A stretch of 64,000 bases of DNA. Origin: Salvia splendens (Eukaryota; Streptophyta; Magnoliopsida; Lamiales; Lamiaceae). This document shows positions 1 through 10,591 of this stretch, in pieces. Below the pieces are notes generated by a model. That model was not told where the DNA came from. It did no database searches and saw only the letters and a program-made list of their open reading frames with translations. The stretch covers positions 22,250,209 through 22,314,208 of the forward strand of contig NC_056033.1 of NCBI RefSeq assembly GCF_004379255.2, read 5' to 3'. Positions within the stretch are counted from its first letter, which is position 1. Each line of letters begins with the position of its first letter. A program made the translations under genes and the position numbers.

Positions 1-1048
1 TTCCTGATCTCCAATTCCTCCGTGAGTTCTCTCCCCCCCACATTGATCTTGTTGAGGATGCGCATCTTTAATCTCTTTTGTTTGACCCAGCTTTGATAAA
101 ATTTGGTGTTCTTGTCGCCCTCCGCAAGCCATCTAAGGGTAGCCTTTTGTCTCCAAAAGTCCTCCTCCATCTTGAGAAGTCGGATATACATGGCAATGCT
201 ACGGTTAACTTCTGCCCTGTTATCCGGGGAAGGCCTCTCCTCAAATTCTGCTTGGGCCATCGCGATTTTTTCCTCCATTTCCCTAAGGTTGTCATGAATG
301 TTCCCGAAGACAGCCTTATTCCACTCCTTAAGGGTTTTCTTAACTCGGCCAAGCTTAATCTGAAGATTGAGAAGTCCTCCAGCCCCGGTCGGTTGGCTCC
401 AGTCACCCCGAACCAAATCAGCAAAACCATCGTGCCTAACCCACATATTTTGAAAGCGGAACGGCCCCGTGGCCATGGTCCGATGAAACCCGAGGTAAGT
501 TTGTTACTCTAGTCGCTTCAAAGCATTGTGCCCAAGGTTCATTCACTAATACTCTATCAAGCCTCTCGAAAAGGCCATTCTTGCCCCATGTAAATTCGGA
601 GCCATCGAACCCCGGATCAAGAACTCTGCAATCTTCGATAGCCTCCGCAAAGTCCACCATTTCAGCTTGTCCGTTAGTGTCACTACCAACTCTATCACCC
701 GTCGAAAGGATGGTGTTGAAGTCTCCCCCAATGATCCAAGGCGAGCCTTCGGTAGCCAGTGCAATTTCCCTCATTTTGTTCCACAAATGGATCCTTTCGC
801 CCCTTGTGCATTTAGCATAAACCGCTGAAATGCCAATGTGTCCCACAAGGCGAGGGGACTCAACCCGGCCATGGAGAACTTGATCCGTGTCGCATTCAGC
901 ACAGAATCTTGCGCCTTCTTCAGCAAACACCCATATCTTTCCATTCAGATTTGATCCTTGGAAGACGAGCCCCAAGGTCTTGGAGAACTTCTCCAGATCG
1001 GGAGCCGTTAGTGGTTCCATTAATGCAAGAAAATTAATAATATAAGAC
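1..1048 (-). mobile_element. LINE X, L1-type fragment (outermost host of the nested stack)
   Basis: Minus-strand piece of a plant L1-type LINE. It covers the endonuclease and the linker before the reverse transcriptase, and it runs off the left edge. Its 5' side stops at 1048, a few dozen bases upstream of the MEPLT segment, where the poly-T of LINE F begins. F therefore appears to have inserted into X. The missing 5' part of X would lie beyond F, in or past the assembly gap at 29396-29495, and I do not see it. Confidence 0.85.
436..1020 (-). pseudogene. LINE X ORF2 endonuclease-domain fragment
   Basis: Open for 194 codons, this reads as the APE-like endonuclease that nicks target DNA for target-primed reverse transcription. 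Visible landmarks are the metal-binding Glu of MEPLT, the GGDFN motif, the FERLDRVL segment and the SDH motif near the end. Compared with the other LINEs here, roughly 50 bp are missing just after SDHG. The frame is lost there, so the homologous reading continues out of frame towards position 1. The first in-frame Met is internal to the domain; the usual N-terminus (FWNVRG segment) is absent. Inactive remnant. Confidence 0.85.
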
Positions 1049-1264
1049 TTTTTTTTTTTTTTTGGTAAACACCGTCACGGTGGAGGGTTCGTGGGTCCCT
1101 CATCCCTATATTTCAAAAAAGGGGGTAGGTTACAATTCATGGCCACACCCGATAGTGGTGTCCCGACAAAGAAAGAGCCATTAGAGTAGTGAGCGGTCCG
1201 CGCCAACATGGTGCGGACCTCGCCCTACTCCATTCAAAACTCAAAACGATAAAAACGACCTAGA

Positions 1265-1490
1265 CTAGGTAGAGTCTTCATCTCGGACTCGGATATTCGG
1301 AATGCCCATCTCCTCCAAGCGGATCATTGCCCTTAATAGCCGAGGGGCTGTGCTATCATTCATGCGGTGATACTCTAATTTCTCCGCACCCATTTTTGCT
1401 AGAAAATCAGCCACTTTGTTTCCCTCCCGATGAATAAAGGATGTGCGGAGTGTTATATGTCGTTTGAGGACGATTAGACGAGCTACTTCA
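1265..1490 (-). pseudogene. LINE F ORF2, C-terminal RNase H fragment
   Basis: Open reading that ends at a stop at 1265 and contains HREGNKVADFLAKMG, the C-terminal active-site region of the RNase H found at the end of plant L1 ORF2. The remaining RNase H residues (NTDG block) are at about 22850, on the far side of inserted LINE A. The coding unit is split by about 21 kb and cannot be translated as one protein. Confidence 0.85.
1476..1490 (+). repeat. Left target-site duplication of LINE A
   Basis: AGACGAGCTACTTCA here matches 22596-22610 after A's poly-A; the first A is ambiguous with the tail. Between this copy and A's 5' hairpin are 17 extra bases (1491-1507). Confidence 0.9.
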
Positions 1491-1598
1491 AGTAGCAATT
1501 TGAATTCAGAGAGAGAAGCTCTCCCTTCTCTCTAGAATTCGTTCACTCCCTCTCCCTCCCCTTTGAGGGAGGTGTAATGTGATTGTTGCATCCAACAC

Positions 1599-2940
1599 AT
1601 GGTGAAGTCCGGCGGTGAGTTGCCGGAGGGGGATGCCGATGCCTTGGAACACACGATGCAGCCCCTCTCCTCGCCGGAGTGGAAGTTTCATTCGATTGCA
1701 CGGTCTAAAACCAAAAGGGTTGGCACGCCTCACCCGGAGAAAGCTCGACAAGCCCTCAAACGAGCCGGCCTTGAATCTGGTTCGGAGGTTAGTCGGGCTA
1801 AGAAGAAGATGGTCTTTGAAATGGTGGATAGTCTCGTTGCGGAACGCCATGGTGAAAGGAAAGGGACGTCGGAAAACAAGCTCGCCCCTTTTGGGGATAT
1901 GTTGAGCTCTCTAGCCCAAATGGCCAAGGAAGGGAGCGTCCCGACGAGTGGAATGGAAGGGCTTGATGGTGAGGAGATGGCCGGAATGTCGCCGGCGCCG
2001 GCAGGCCGGAATCTTAGTGGATCAAGCATGGAGAAAGAGATGGTCAACCGGCTGACCATTGCAAGTACCATGCCCCATGTGAAGGATGATGGGGTGGCAT
2101 GTGAGTTGGTGGGTGCATGTGACTCACAAAAGGAGGAAAAGACAAAGGCCACTTTTCATGGGCAAGATAATGTTGGTGCATTTGTGGAAAATGTAATTTT
2201 GAATTCAAAATCACCACCATATACTATGCATCCTCATCTTGGCAAAGATGGAGGCAAGGATGACCACGGCTCCGACGCACCACCGCCGGAATCCTCGCCG
2301 GAAAACCTGGTCCGGCCGGCGGTTGATTGGAAGAAGGCAAAACAATTATTCTCCCATGGAGGGATGGGGAATGTGGAGGTAGCTTCAACCTTGTACAATA
2401 GCCAAAAGGCCAAGCCAATCACACTTGATGCCGGCAAGGCCAAGCCTATGGGAACGGCCGGCTGTCACGAAGGTACCCCATCTCTTTCATTTACCGATTT
2501 AGAAACGAAATATCTATCGGAGAAATTAGGATTAGCCTTAGTCGGGAAGTTCTCCCACTCGCTCCCATCTACGTTTCAAATTCAAAAAAGCTTTGGGGGT
2601 ATGGGGCTAGTTGGTGCTTTCACATGGAAACACTTGAATGCTAAGCACATTTTAATACAATTCCAAGAAGTGGCTGATTATACTAAGGTGCTAAATGGCC
2701 CCAATGGGAATCCGAATTGGCTTATTGATATACATCCGATGAGGGTGTTCAAGTGGGCGCCGGACTTTGATACTTTTTTCGAGTCACCGATTGTTGCCGT
2801 ATGGTGTAACATCATGGGAATCCCGGCACATCTCTTTGAGGAATCGGCCCTCATGGCGATCGGCAAGCTCCTAGGCAAGCCATTACAAGCCGATCATGCC
2901 ACAATTAACCAATCCCGACTCTCCTTTGCTAGGATATGCG
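1599..2940 (+). pseudogene. LINE A ORF1, N-terminal part (interrupted)
   Basis: Nucleic-acid-binding ORF1 protein of a plant LINE, split by an insertion. The ATG at 1599 follows the CT-rich leader; an equivalent MVKSGGE start is seen in LINE I at 62873, which supports this start. The first 290 or so residues are low-complexity and poorly conserved. From about residue 290 there is a DUF4283-like domain: the LVGKFSHS block, then KHILIQF, the RVFKWAPDF block and IWCNIMGIP. Reading is open for 447 codons and then runs into the poly-T of D/B. The domain and zinc knuckle continue at 21673. The part seen here has no internal stop. Confidence 0.85.
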
Positions 2941-2942
2941 TT
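2926..2942 (+). repeat. Left target-site duplication of LINE D/B
   Basis: TTGCTAGGATATGCGTT, repeated exactly at 21658-21674; the last two T are ambiguous with the poly-T. Confidence 0.93.
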
Positions 2943-5900
2943 TTTTTTTTTTTTTTTTTTTTAAACTAACACCTTTATGGTGGAGGGTTCGTGGGTCCCT
3001 CATCCCTATATATCAACGACGAAAGGTAACAGAACATGGCCACACCCAAAAGTGATGTGCCAGATCAAACTCAGGAGTAGTGTGCGGTCCGGTTCCACAT
3101 ACCCGGACCTGGACCTCATCCTACTCCCTTTCAAAACCAAAATACAATTGAACACATACAAAAGCCCATTACTTCTACCTCTACGACATCCGGTACGAAT
3201 CAGGATCGATGGCCGCTTTCCGGGCCTCGTGCTACTCTCGCTCATCATCTCTCACCCGAAGATTGGGGACTCCCATTTCGTCCATCCGGATGATGGCTCT
3301 AATTGTTGCTGGAACATTTTGTGAGGACATTTGTTGGAAATGATCTTGTTCCGCTCCCATTTTGGCGAGCAAATCGGCCGCCTTGTTGCCCTCCCTAGGG
3401 ATGAAAGTGGCCCTGACGGTATGTCTACGCTTAAAGCCATGTAGCCGGGCCATTACGCGGCGAACTTGTGCCGGGCCCCAAGCCGAGCCATTGAGCAACT
3501 TAATGGCTTGTTCCGCATCTGCTTCAACCCAAATGGGTAGGTTGAACCCCTTTGCTACCTCCAACCCATGGTGAATGGCCATAAGCTCGGCCTCAAGAGC
3601 CGAGTGAGCGGCGAGTGGGGTTGCAAAAGCTACAAGCAGCTTCCCATTGTGGTCCCGAACCAGACCCCCTCCGCCGCCCATGTTTGTTGCCTCAGAGAAC
3701 GCCCCATCCGTGTTAAGCTTGATCCATGTGCGTTCCGGAGGATGCCACTTAACCGGCATAACTAACGGTCTCGGCCCCCTTGTCTCGGGGTGGTTCGGAA
3801 GGCTCATTCCGATTTTTACTCCCTTCCAATGTTTCGGCTTGAACCTGCCAAACAACATTGTACGGTTTGAACTGAATTTGCTCATGTCGACTCCTATTTC
3901 TCTCCGCCCAAAGGAACCACAAAATGAGGTAAGGAATGACTCGGCTAAGATGTCTTCTATCCTGTTGTTGGGTCCTAGCGGACCATACTTGCAACCTGTC
4001 CGGGATGGTGTCGTTCACCCTAAGGGGTGGGGCCGAGCCTTCGAACCAGCCGTTGAACTCCTTCCAAACACATGTTGCTCCCCACCCCCGAATGAAGAGA
4101 TGTTGGAGGGACTCGGTATTAGGCCTCCGTGGGCAGCATTGGCATTTCGACGCAAGCTCAATTTTCCTCCACTGGAGCTTGGAATCAACCGGTATCCTGT
4201 TTGACAAAAGTCGCCAATTGAAGATCGCAATAGATTTTGTAAGTCCCGCCTTCCAAATGTCATCGAGGCCTTGAATGCTTGGTCTTTGTGAGCGTATTGT
4301 CTCCCAAGTCGTCGCGAGTGAGAACTCCCTGAGCCGAGAAAGTTTCCATCGTGGGACATCCGGTTCTCCCGCAACTATTGGGGTATCAAGGATTTGTGTG
4401 ATAATCTCTTGAGGCATTCCAGCCTGGTTGTGAAGTTGCCGTAGCTTAATCTCATCCCATGTTTCACCCCCAATGTATTCCGAGACCTTGGTCGAAGGGG
4501 TGCCTCTATCGTCAAGGCAGAGCTCGCGAAGGGGGTATTCCCCAAGCCAAATGTCATCCCAAAAGTAGGCATCGCCCTGGCCGATCACCCATCTAATATT
4601 CGGGTTCGCTTGATTTCTCACTTTCATTAGCCGCTTCCATGTCGGGCTGTTTCTCCCCGAAGGAGAGGCCGCAAGGGGAGAGTTTTTGTGGCAATACTTG
4701 GCCTTCATGTACCTAGCCCAAAGGGAATTTTGCTCCCGGAACCTCCACCAAAGTTTGATACTGAAGGCCCGGAGGACTTCTTTGGTCTTACGGATGCCGA
4801 GACCCCCTTCAGAGGTGGGGAGGCAGATCTGATCCCACCCAATCCAATGCGTCTTTTTTCTCTCTGTTGACGATCCCCAGAAGAAACGGGCCATCTGCTG
4901 ATCCAATTGCTTAAGGGCCCCGGAGGTTGGTTCAATGGCCTGGAAGATGTGCAGCGGCACCACTTCAAGGGTGCTTTGGAGTAGGGTAAGCCTACCTCCG
5001 AAGGAGAGATGTCGGTGGGCCCACCCCGAGATTCGGGCAGCAATCTTTTCCCGAAGAAACATAAACATATCTGTACGTTTGACACCACGGTAAATAGGAA
5101 CCCCAAGGTAAAGGAACGGGAAAGTACCTCGTGTGAAGCCTCCTTCATTTTGAATAGTGATGGCGCATCCTTCATGTTGTTCGGCAATGTAAAAGTTGCT
5201 TTTTGCCAAGTTGATCTGCTGCCCGGAGACCCTGGCATAATTCTCCAGGCAAGTCCGCAAACGCCTAAGAGGGCCCTCCGCTGCTTGTGTGAAAATCACA
5301 ATGTCGTCGGCGTAGGCAAGGTGGCTTATTTCCATGCAGTGGCGAGAGGCTCTGAAAATCATCTCTTTCTTTCTCAAAATGAGCCTGTCTAGTTCCCTTG
5401 AGAGGTAGTCAGCTGCAATCACAAAAAGGGTCGGAGAAATTGGATATCCCTGTCTGAGGCCTCGGGTGGACTTAAAGAAACCGGAGGGGGCACCATTGAC
5501 TAGCACCGAGAACCAGCAGGATCCCACACATCTCTCAATCAGGGAGACCCACGGGACCGGGAAACCCATCCGGTGTAACACTTTCAGGAGGAATGTCCAT
5601 TGGACCCGGTCATAGGCCTTGGCCATATCGATTTTAACCGCGACATTAGGAGCCGGCCCACATCTCGAGAGCTCGTGGAACATCTCCTGTGCCAAAAGGA
5701 CATTATCGTTAAGGAGCCGTCCCTTCACAAATCCACTCTGGTTTGGCGAGATAATCATAGGGAGGAGCCCAGTCATTCTCTTCGACATAATCTTTGTGAT
5801 AATCTTGTTGACGACGTTGCACAAGCTAATAGGGCGGTAGTCGCTCCACGATTCCGGCACAGGCATTTTTGGAATGAGAACAATGCTTGTGGCCGTGACG

Positions 5901-6164
5901 CTACGTGGGAGGTAGGCGCCCCCGAAAACTTGGCCGATAGCCGCCACCACGTCCGGCCCAACCGTCGCCCAACAAGCCTGGTAGAACAAGGCCGTGAAAC
6001 CATCCGGCCCTGGGGCACTGTCCCCGTAGATATCAAAAACAGCATTTTTGACTTCCTCTGCGGATGGTGTCTCGGGTAGTGCCGCCACTTCAGCCAAGGG
6101 TGGGAGTTGATGAATCAAATCAAGGTCTGGCTCGGACAAAATGATAGGCCCCGGGGCCAGTAGA

Positions 6165-6166
<2 letters not shown>
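2941..6166 (-). mobile_element. LINE D/B, 3' half (segment B)
   Basis: Minus-strand LINE: 22-nt poly-T, terminal hairpin at 2970-2982, 3' UTR, then RNase H and reverse transcriptase up to 6166, where the 32-nt poly-T of LINE C starts. The coding content stops at LLAPGP. The segment beyond C starts with the residues that precede it in LINE K (SSAVEFFQ). B and the segment from 14031 are therefore the two halves of one element interrupted by C. Confidence 0.88.
3232..6166 (-). pseudogene. LINE D/B ORF2: reverse transcriptase, zf-RVT, RNase H
   Basis: The long frame from about 6166 to 3749 (about 800 codons) holds the reverse transcriptase: APGPDGF, DYRPISLCNV, NQSGFVKGRLLNDN, the KIDMAKAYDRVQW palm Asp block, GLRQGYPISP, and the YADD active site near 5310. 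It then has the thumb/connection region and a zf-RVT block (KCQCCPRRPNTESLQHLF). A single frameshift near 3800-3880 moves the RNase H (NTDGAFSEA, EAELMA, EADAEQA, REGNKAADLLAKMG) into the frame ending at 3232. GLRQGYP replaces the usual GLRQGDP. The N-terminal endonuclease is at 14041-15223. Confidence 0.88.
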
Positions 6167-6198
<32 letters not shown>

Positions 6199-6427
6199 CC
6201 AAACACCGTCATGGTGGAGGGTTCGTGGGTCCCTCATCCCTATATTTCAACAAGGCAATTAAACAGAACTTGGCCACACCCGAAAGTGGTGTGCCACCAA
6301 CATTACAAGAGTAGTATGCGGTCCGATCCAACATGGTTCGGACCCCATCATACTCCCTCAAACACCACGAGCAGTTACACAGAGCTACAGAGTAAGGAAA
6401 CAGAGCAAGAAGCAAGTGAAAACAATT

Positions 6428-9400
6428 CTAGTCCCCGTCCCTTCCTAGGGTACGAACATGTGAAAGACCCATTTGATCCATGCGGACGAGGTCCGCAAGC
6501 TCTCTCGGCACCGAGTCTTGTTGCATTTGTTGGCCTCTATCTCTCCCTAGTCCCATTCTCGCAAGGAAATCCGCCGCCTTGTTTCCCTCCCGGTGAATGA
6601 AGGTGGCACGGAATTTAAGTTGACGCTTAAGAAGGATCAGATGCGCCATGGCTTCCCGGGCTAGCGCCGGTCCCCATCCTGCCCCATTAATCAATTTGAT
6701 AGCTTGTTCGGCGTCTGATTCGATCCAAATAGGGAGGCCAAATTCCTTGGCGATGTTCAGCCCGTGGATCATTGCCAACAATTCCGCCTCCAGAGCCGAT
6801 TGTGCTTCAAAAGGTATGCAAAAGGCCACAAGCATTTTACCCGAGAAATCGCGAATGACTCCTCCCCCTCCTGCTTTGTTGATCGCTTCATTGAAGGAAC
6901 CATCCGTATTCACTTTAATCCAAGGGGGGTCCGGTGGCTCCCATTTGATCGCCATGGCGAGAGGCAACGCCCGAATGGCTTCCGCTTGTTGAGGGATGTT
7001 AATTCCAAGTTTAACTCCTCGCCAGTGCTTCGGCTTCAGGCACCCGTTTGCCATAGAATTCCGGATGTACATGTGGACCTGCCATATTACATTGTGGGGT
7101 TTAAATCTTGTATCTTGGTGTCGGCTCCTATTCCTCTCTGACCAGATGAACCATAGGATGAGGTAGGGCATGGCTCGGCTAAGGTGCTTCCTATTCGGCT
7201 GATTGCATCTTTGCATCCAAACTTCAATTCTCGTTGGGATTGTGTCATTGATTGAGAGGCGGGGGGATGTACCTTCAAACCATTCATCAAATTCTCTCCA
7301 TACTCTACGGGCTCCGAATCCCTGAATGAAGAGGTGCTGGAGGGACTCAATGTTCGGTCGAATTGGGCAGCATTGGCACTTAGAGGCTAGCTCAATCTCC
7401 CGCCATTGAAGTTTTGTGTCAACCGGCACCCGATTGGAGAGTAGCCTCCAGATAAAGATGGCTATTGAGTTGGTGAGTCCCGCCTTCCAAACATCCCCCA
7501 AACCTTGGATGATCGGGTTTCGCCCTCGGAGTGTGTCCCATGTCGAAGCCACCGTGAATTCCCCATGCTTAGAGAGGTTCCACCTAAGGATATCCTGTTC
7601 GTCATGGAGGATCGGTGTATTAATGATGCCATCGATAACATGCTGAGGAAGGCCGGCCTGATTGTGAAGGAGTTGGAGCTTGGGCACATCCCAAACACCA
7701 TTTGTAATGAACTCCGAAACCCGGGTGGTTGGTCTTCCCCTATCATCAAGGCTAATTTCCCTCAGAGGACTATTACCAAACCAAATGTCATCCCAGAAGT
7801 AGATGTCCCCTTGTCCCACTAGCCATCTCATGTGCGGTTGCGCGAGGGGCCAGGCTCTTGAGAGCCTTCTCCACGTAGGGCTACTCCTGCTCGGCAGTCT
7901 CAAGGTGAGCGGTGTGGAGTTGGTGCAATATTTTGCCATCATGTATCTTGCCCAAAGGGAGTTTTGCTCCCGAAAGCGCCACCAAAGTTTGATATTGAAG
8001 GCGCGGAGGACCTCCTTAGTTTTTCGGATCCCAAGGCCTCCTTCTTCAGTAGGGCGGCACATTTGTTCCCATCCAATCCAATGGGTCCGCTTCTTCTCAT
8101 TCGTAGACCCCCAAAAGAATCGGGCCATTTGTTGATCAAGTTGCTTTAGGGTACCGGTCGTGGGCTCGACGGCTTGGAAGATGTGCAAGGGGATCGCTTC
8201 AAGAGTGCTCTTAATCAACGTGAGCCTTCCTCCAAAAGAGAGGTGACGGTGTGCCCATCCTGAAATCCTTCTTGCAATCTTTTCCCGTAGGAAGAGGAAC
8301 ATGTCCGTGCGCTTGACACCACGGTAGATAGGGACACCGAGGTAGAGAAAAGGGAAGGCCCCTCTAGAGAAGCCTCCTTCCGCCTGGATCAAGTTTGCCC
8401 AATGCTCATGGTTTTCGGCGATATAGAAATTACTCTTGGCAAGGCTGACTTGTTGGCCGGAGACTCTTTCATACTTCTCGAGACAAGCTCTTAGCCGGCG
8501 CAAAGGAATTGCCGCCGCTTGAGTGAAGATAATTATGTCGTCCGCATAGGCTAGATGGCTGATCTCCATGCATCTCCGGGAGGCTTTGAACGTCATGTCC
8601 TTTTGGCCAAGAATGAGCTTATCTAAGGCTCGGGACAGGTATTCCGCAGCGATCACGAACAGAGCAGGGGAGATCGGGTCTCCTTGTCGAAGTCCTCGAG
8701 TTGATCTAAAGAAGCCCGAGGGTGCCCCGTTAACAAGAACCGAGAACCAGCAATAACCAATACACCTCTCCATAAGTGAAATCCATGAATCCGGGAATCC
8801 CATACGGCGTAAAACTTTGAAGAGGAAGGGCCATTGGACCCTATCATAGGCTTTAGCCATGTCAATCTTAACAGCCACATTAGGCGCTGGAGAGCATCTA
8901 GCAAGCTCATGGAACATTTCTTGAGCCAGTAGTGCGTTGTCGTTAAGGAGCCGGCCTTTGACAAACCCACTTTGGTTTGGGGAGATGACCTGTGGAAGGA
9001 AGGGGGAGAGTCGAGAGGTGAGTACCTTGGTAATGATCTTGTTTAAAACATTGCAAAGACTAATGGGTCGGTAGTCGGTCCATGACTCTGGCGAGGCCTT
9101 CTTTGGGATAAGGACAATGCTTGTGGCCGTGATGCTCCTTGGCAGGAAGGCCCCTCTGAAGAACTGTCTGATTGCTTCCACTACCTCCGGCCCCACAATG
9201 TGCCAGCAGGCATGATAGAAAGTGGCCGAGAAGCCGTCGGGTCCGGGTGCACTATCTCCGGAAATGCAAAAGGTGGCACTCTTGACCTCATCCGCACTTG
9301 GGGCGTCTGCGATGCCAACGAACTGCTCGGCTGAGTGGACCTGCTGGATTAGGTCGAGGTCTGGATCTTCAAGTGTCGGATTGTTGGGGGCAAGGAGTTG

Positions 9401-10591
9401 TTGGTAAAACTCCACTGCGGACTTTTTAATCTCGGCTTCCTCGGTGAGCTCCTGCCCATTGGCACGAATTGAGTGGATGCGGAGACGGACCCTCTTTTGT
9501 TTCACCCAGCTTTGATAGAACCGTGTATTTTTATCTCCCTCGGCAAGCCACCTCAAGGCTGCCTTCTGTCGCCAAAAATCTTCTTCCATTCTCAACAAAA
9601 GGATGTACTCGGCAATGTGTTTGTTGATTGCTGTCCTGTGATTCGGTGTCGGCCTTGCCTCGAAACTAGCTTGAGCCACAGCAATTTCTTCCTCCTTTTC
9701 CTTTAGGTTAGCATGGATGTTCCCAAAAACCTCTTTGTTCCACTCCTTAAGAGCCTTTTTAACTCTGGCCTGCTTGATTTGAATGTTTAGGAGTCCACCC
9801 GCCCCCGTGGGCTCCTCCCATGTTTTTTGCACTACGCCCATGAATCCTTCATGCCGGATCCACATGTTCTGGAACCTGAATGCCTTGGCTCCAGCGGATG
9901 TGTTCAGCTTCGTGCACCTTGCAAGAACTGGTCCATGGTCCGAGGCAACCCGGGGGAGATTCGTTACCCGGGTAGCCTCGAAGGTCTTAGTCCATTCCTC
10001 ACTGACAAGCACTCTATCCAACCTTTCAAAAAGGCCATTCTTGGCCCATGTGAATGCCGCTCCATCAAATCCAGGATCAAGCAGCCTACAGTCTTCCGTT
10101 GCCTCCGCAAAATCAACCATCTCGGCTTGTCGGTTGGTATCACTTCCGACTCTGTCTTGGTGTGATAGGATGGTGTTGAAATCACCACCGATGATCCAAG
10201 GTGTTCCCTCGAGAGGCCCGGCGATCTCCCTCATCTTGTCCCATAAGTGATGTCTTTCGACCCTTGTGCATTTGGCGTACACGGCTGAAATGGCCACCGG
10301 TCTAGCAAGGCGGTGGGACTTGAGGCGCCCGTGAAGAATTTGTTCCGAGTCATCCTCAATATCAAAGGTGGACCCCTCTTCCGCAAACAACCAAATCTTC
10401 CCGTTCGTGTTCGAACCAATGTAGGGTAGCCCCAAGGCTTTGGAGAATCGGTCCGGGTCCGGGGGAGTGAGCGGTTCCATTATTGCAAGAAATAAAACAT
10501 TATGACAACTAATAAGTCTTTTTAAAACGTTTTGAGTGGGCGCGTTCGCGATCCCCCTCACGTTCCAAAACATGAAATTGTAAGACATCAT
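6428..10591 (-). CDS. LINE C ORF2: endonuclease-reverse transcriptase-RNase H (intact)
   Basis: Single open frame of 1387 codons from the ATG at 10591 (the first of two adjacent ATGs). The APE-like endonuclease covers about residues 1-235: Glu near 39, GGDFN near 135-139, LDRVL near 190, SDH near 217-219. The reverse transcriptase follows: APGPDGF, DYRPISLCNV, the KIDMAKAYDRVQW palm block, GLRQGDPISP, and YADD near 681-684. A zf-RVT segment (KCQCCPIRPN) lies near 1070, and a complete RNase H with NTDG, EAELLA, ESDAEQ and HREGNKAADFLA spans about 1225-1385. All visible catalytic motifs are present and I see no disabling change. The enzyme nicks target DNA and copies LINE RNA at the nick. It could in principle also mobilise other transcripts. 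Confidence 0.93.
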   Translation of the reverse strand: MMSYNFMFWNVRGIANAPTQNVLKRLISCHNVLFLAIMEPLTPPDPDRFSKALGLPYIGSNTNGKIWLFAEEGSTFDIEDDSEQILHGRLKSHRLARPVAISAVYAKCTRVERHHLWDKMREIAGPLEGTPWIIGGDFNTILSHQDRVGSDTNRQAEMVDFAEATEDCRLLDPGFDGAAFTWAKNGLFERLDRVLVSEEWTKTFEATRVTNLPRVASDHGPVLARCTKLNTSAGAKAFRFQNMWIRHEGFMGVVQKTWEEPTGAGGLLNIQIKQARVKKALKEWNKEVFGNIHANLKEKEEEIAVAQASFEARPTPNHRTAINKHIAEYILLLRMEEDFWRQKAALRWLAEGDKNTRFYQSWVKQKRVRLRIHSIRANGQELTEEAEIKKSAVEFYQQLLAPNNPTLEDPDLDLIQQVHSAEQFVGIADAPSADEVKSATFCISGDSAPGPDGFSATFYHACWHIVGPEVVEAIRQFFRGAFLPRSITATSIVLIPKKASPESWTDYRPISLCNVLNKIITKVLTSRLSPFLPQVISPNQSGFVKGRLLNDNALLAQEMFHELARCSPAPNVAVKIDMAKAYDRVQWPFLFKVLRRMGFPDSWISLMERCIGYCWFSVLVNGAPSGFFRSTRGLRQGDPISPALFVIAAEYLSRALDKLILGQKDMTFKASRRCMEISHLAYADDIIIFTQAAAIPLRRLRACLEKYERVSGQQVSLAKSNFYIAENHEHWANLIQAEGGFSRGAFPFLYLGVPIYRGVKRTDMFLFLREKIARRISGWAHRHLSFGGRLTLIKSTLEAIPLHIFQAVEPTTGTLKQLDQQMARFFWGSTNEKKRTHWIGWEQMCRPTEEGGLGIRKTKEVLRAFNIKLWWRFREQNSLWARYMMAKYCTNSTPLTLRLPSRSSPTWRRLSRAWPLAQPHMRWLVGQGDIYFWDDIWFGNSPLREISLDDRGRPTTRVSEFITNGVWDVPKLQLLHNQAGLPQHVIDGIINTPILHDEQDILRWNLSKHGEFTVASTWDTLRGRNPIIQGLGDVWKAGLTNSIAIFIWRLLSNRVPVDTKLQWREIELASKCQCCPIRPNIESLQHLFIQGFGARRVWREFDEWFEGTSPRLSINDTIPTRIEVWMQRCNQPNRKHLSRAMPYLILWFIWSERNRSRHQDTRFKPHNVIWQVHMYIRNSMANGCLKPKHWRGVKLGINIPQQAEAIRALPLAMAIKWEPPDPPWIKVNTDGSFNEAINKAGGGGVIRDFSGKMLVAFCIPFEAQSALEAELLAMIHGLNIAKEFGLPIWIESDAEQAIKLINGAGWGPALAREAMAHLILLKRQLKFRATFIHREGNKAADFLARMGLGRDRGQQMQQDSVPRELADLVRMDQMGLSHVRTLGRDGD

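Larger units (their letters stand above)
1049..1490 (-). mobile_element. LINE F, 3' end (poly-A tail, 3' UTR, RNase H C-terminus)
   Basis: The 15-nt poly-T at 1049-1063 is the tail of a minus-strand LINE. Next to it is the conserved 3'-terminal hairpin (CACC-N5-GGTG, 1070-1082), a 3' UTR of about 200 nt, and the last 75 or so codons of RNase H. The element breaks at the target duplication of LINE A (1476-1490) and resumes at 22597-22610 in the same RNase H domain. F is therefore one element split by A. Confidence 0.9.
1508..2942 (+). mobile_element. LINE A, 5' half (ORF1-only LINE inserted in F)
   Basis: Starts with a GA/CT-rich terminal hairpin (perfect 9-bp stem 1510-1518 with 1525-1533, 6-nt loop), then a CT-rich 5' UTR and ORF1. 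It is cut at 2940 by the poly-T of LINE D/B and resumes at 21658 after the duplicated TTGCTAGGATATGCGTT. Joined, A is about 2.4 kb: 5' UTR, ORF1, 3' UTR and a 17-nt poly-A, with no ORF2. Confidence 0.88.

Noticed and set aside
1599..3324. Plus-strand frames running from LINE A ORF1 through poly-T into the next region
   Set aside because: The frame past 2940 reads the poly-T and the antisense 3' UTR of D/B. It is not coding.
10509..10591. C ORF1 truly overlapping ORF2 by about 80 nt
   Set aside because: Comparison with N shows the C ORF1 3' end is out of frame; the original stop was beside the ORF2 ATG. The overlap is a by-product of a frameshift.
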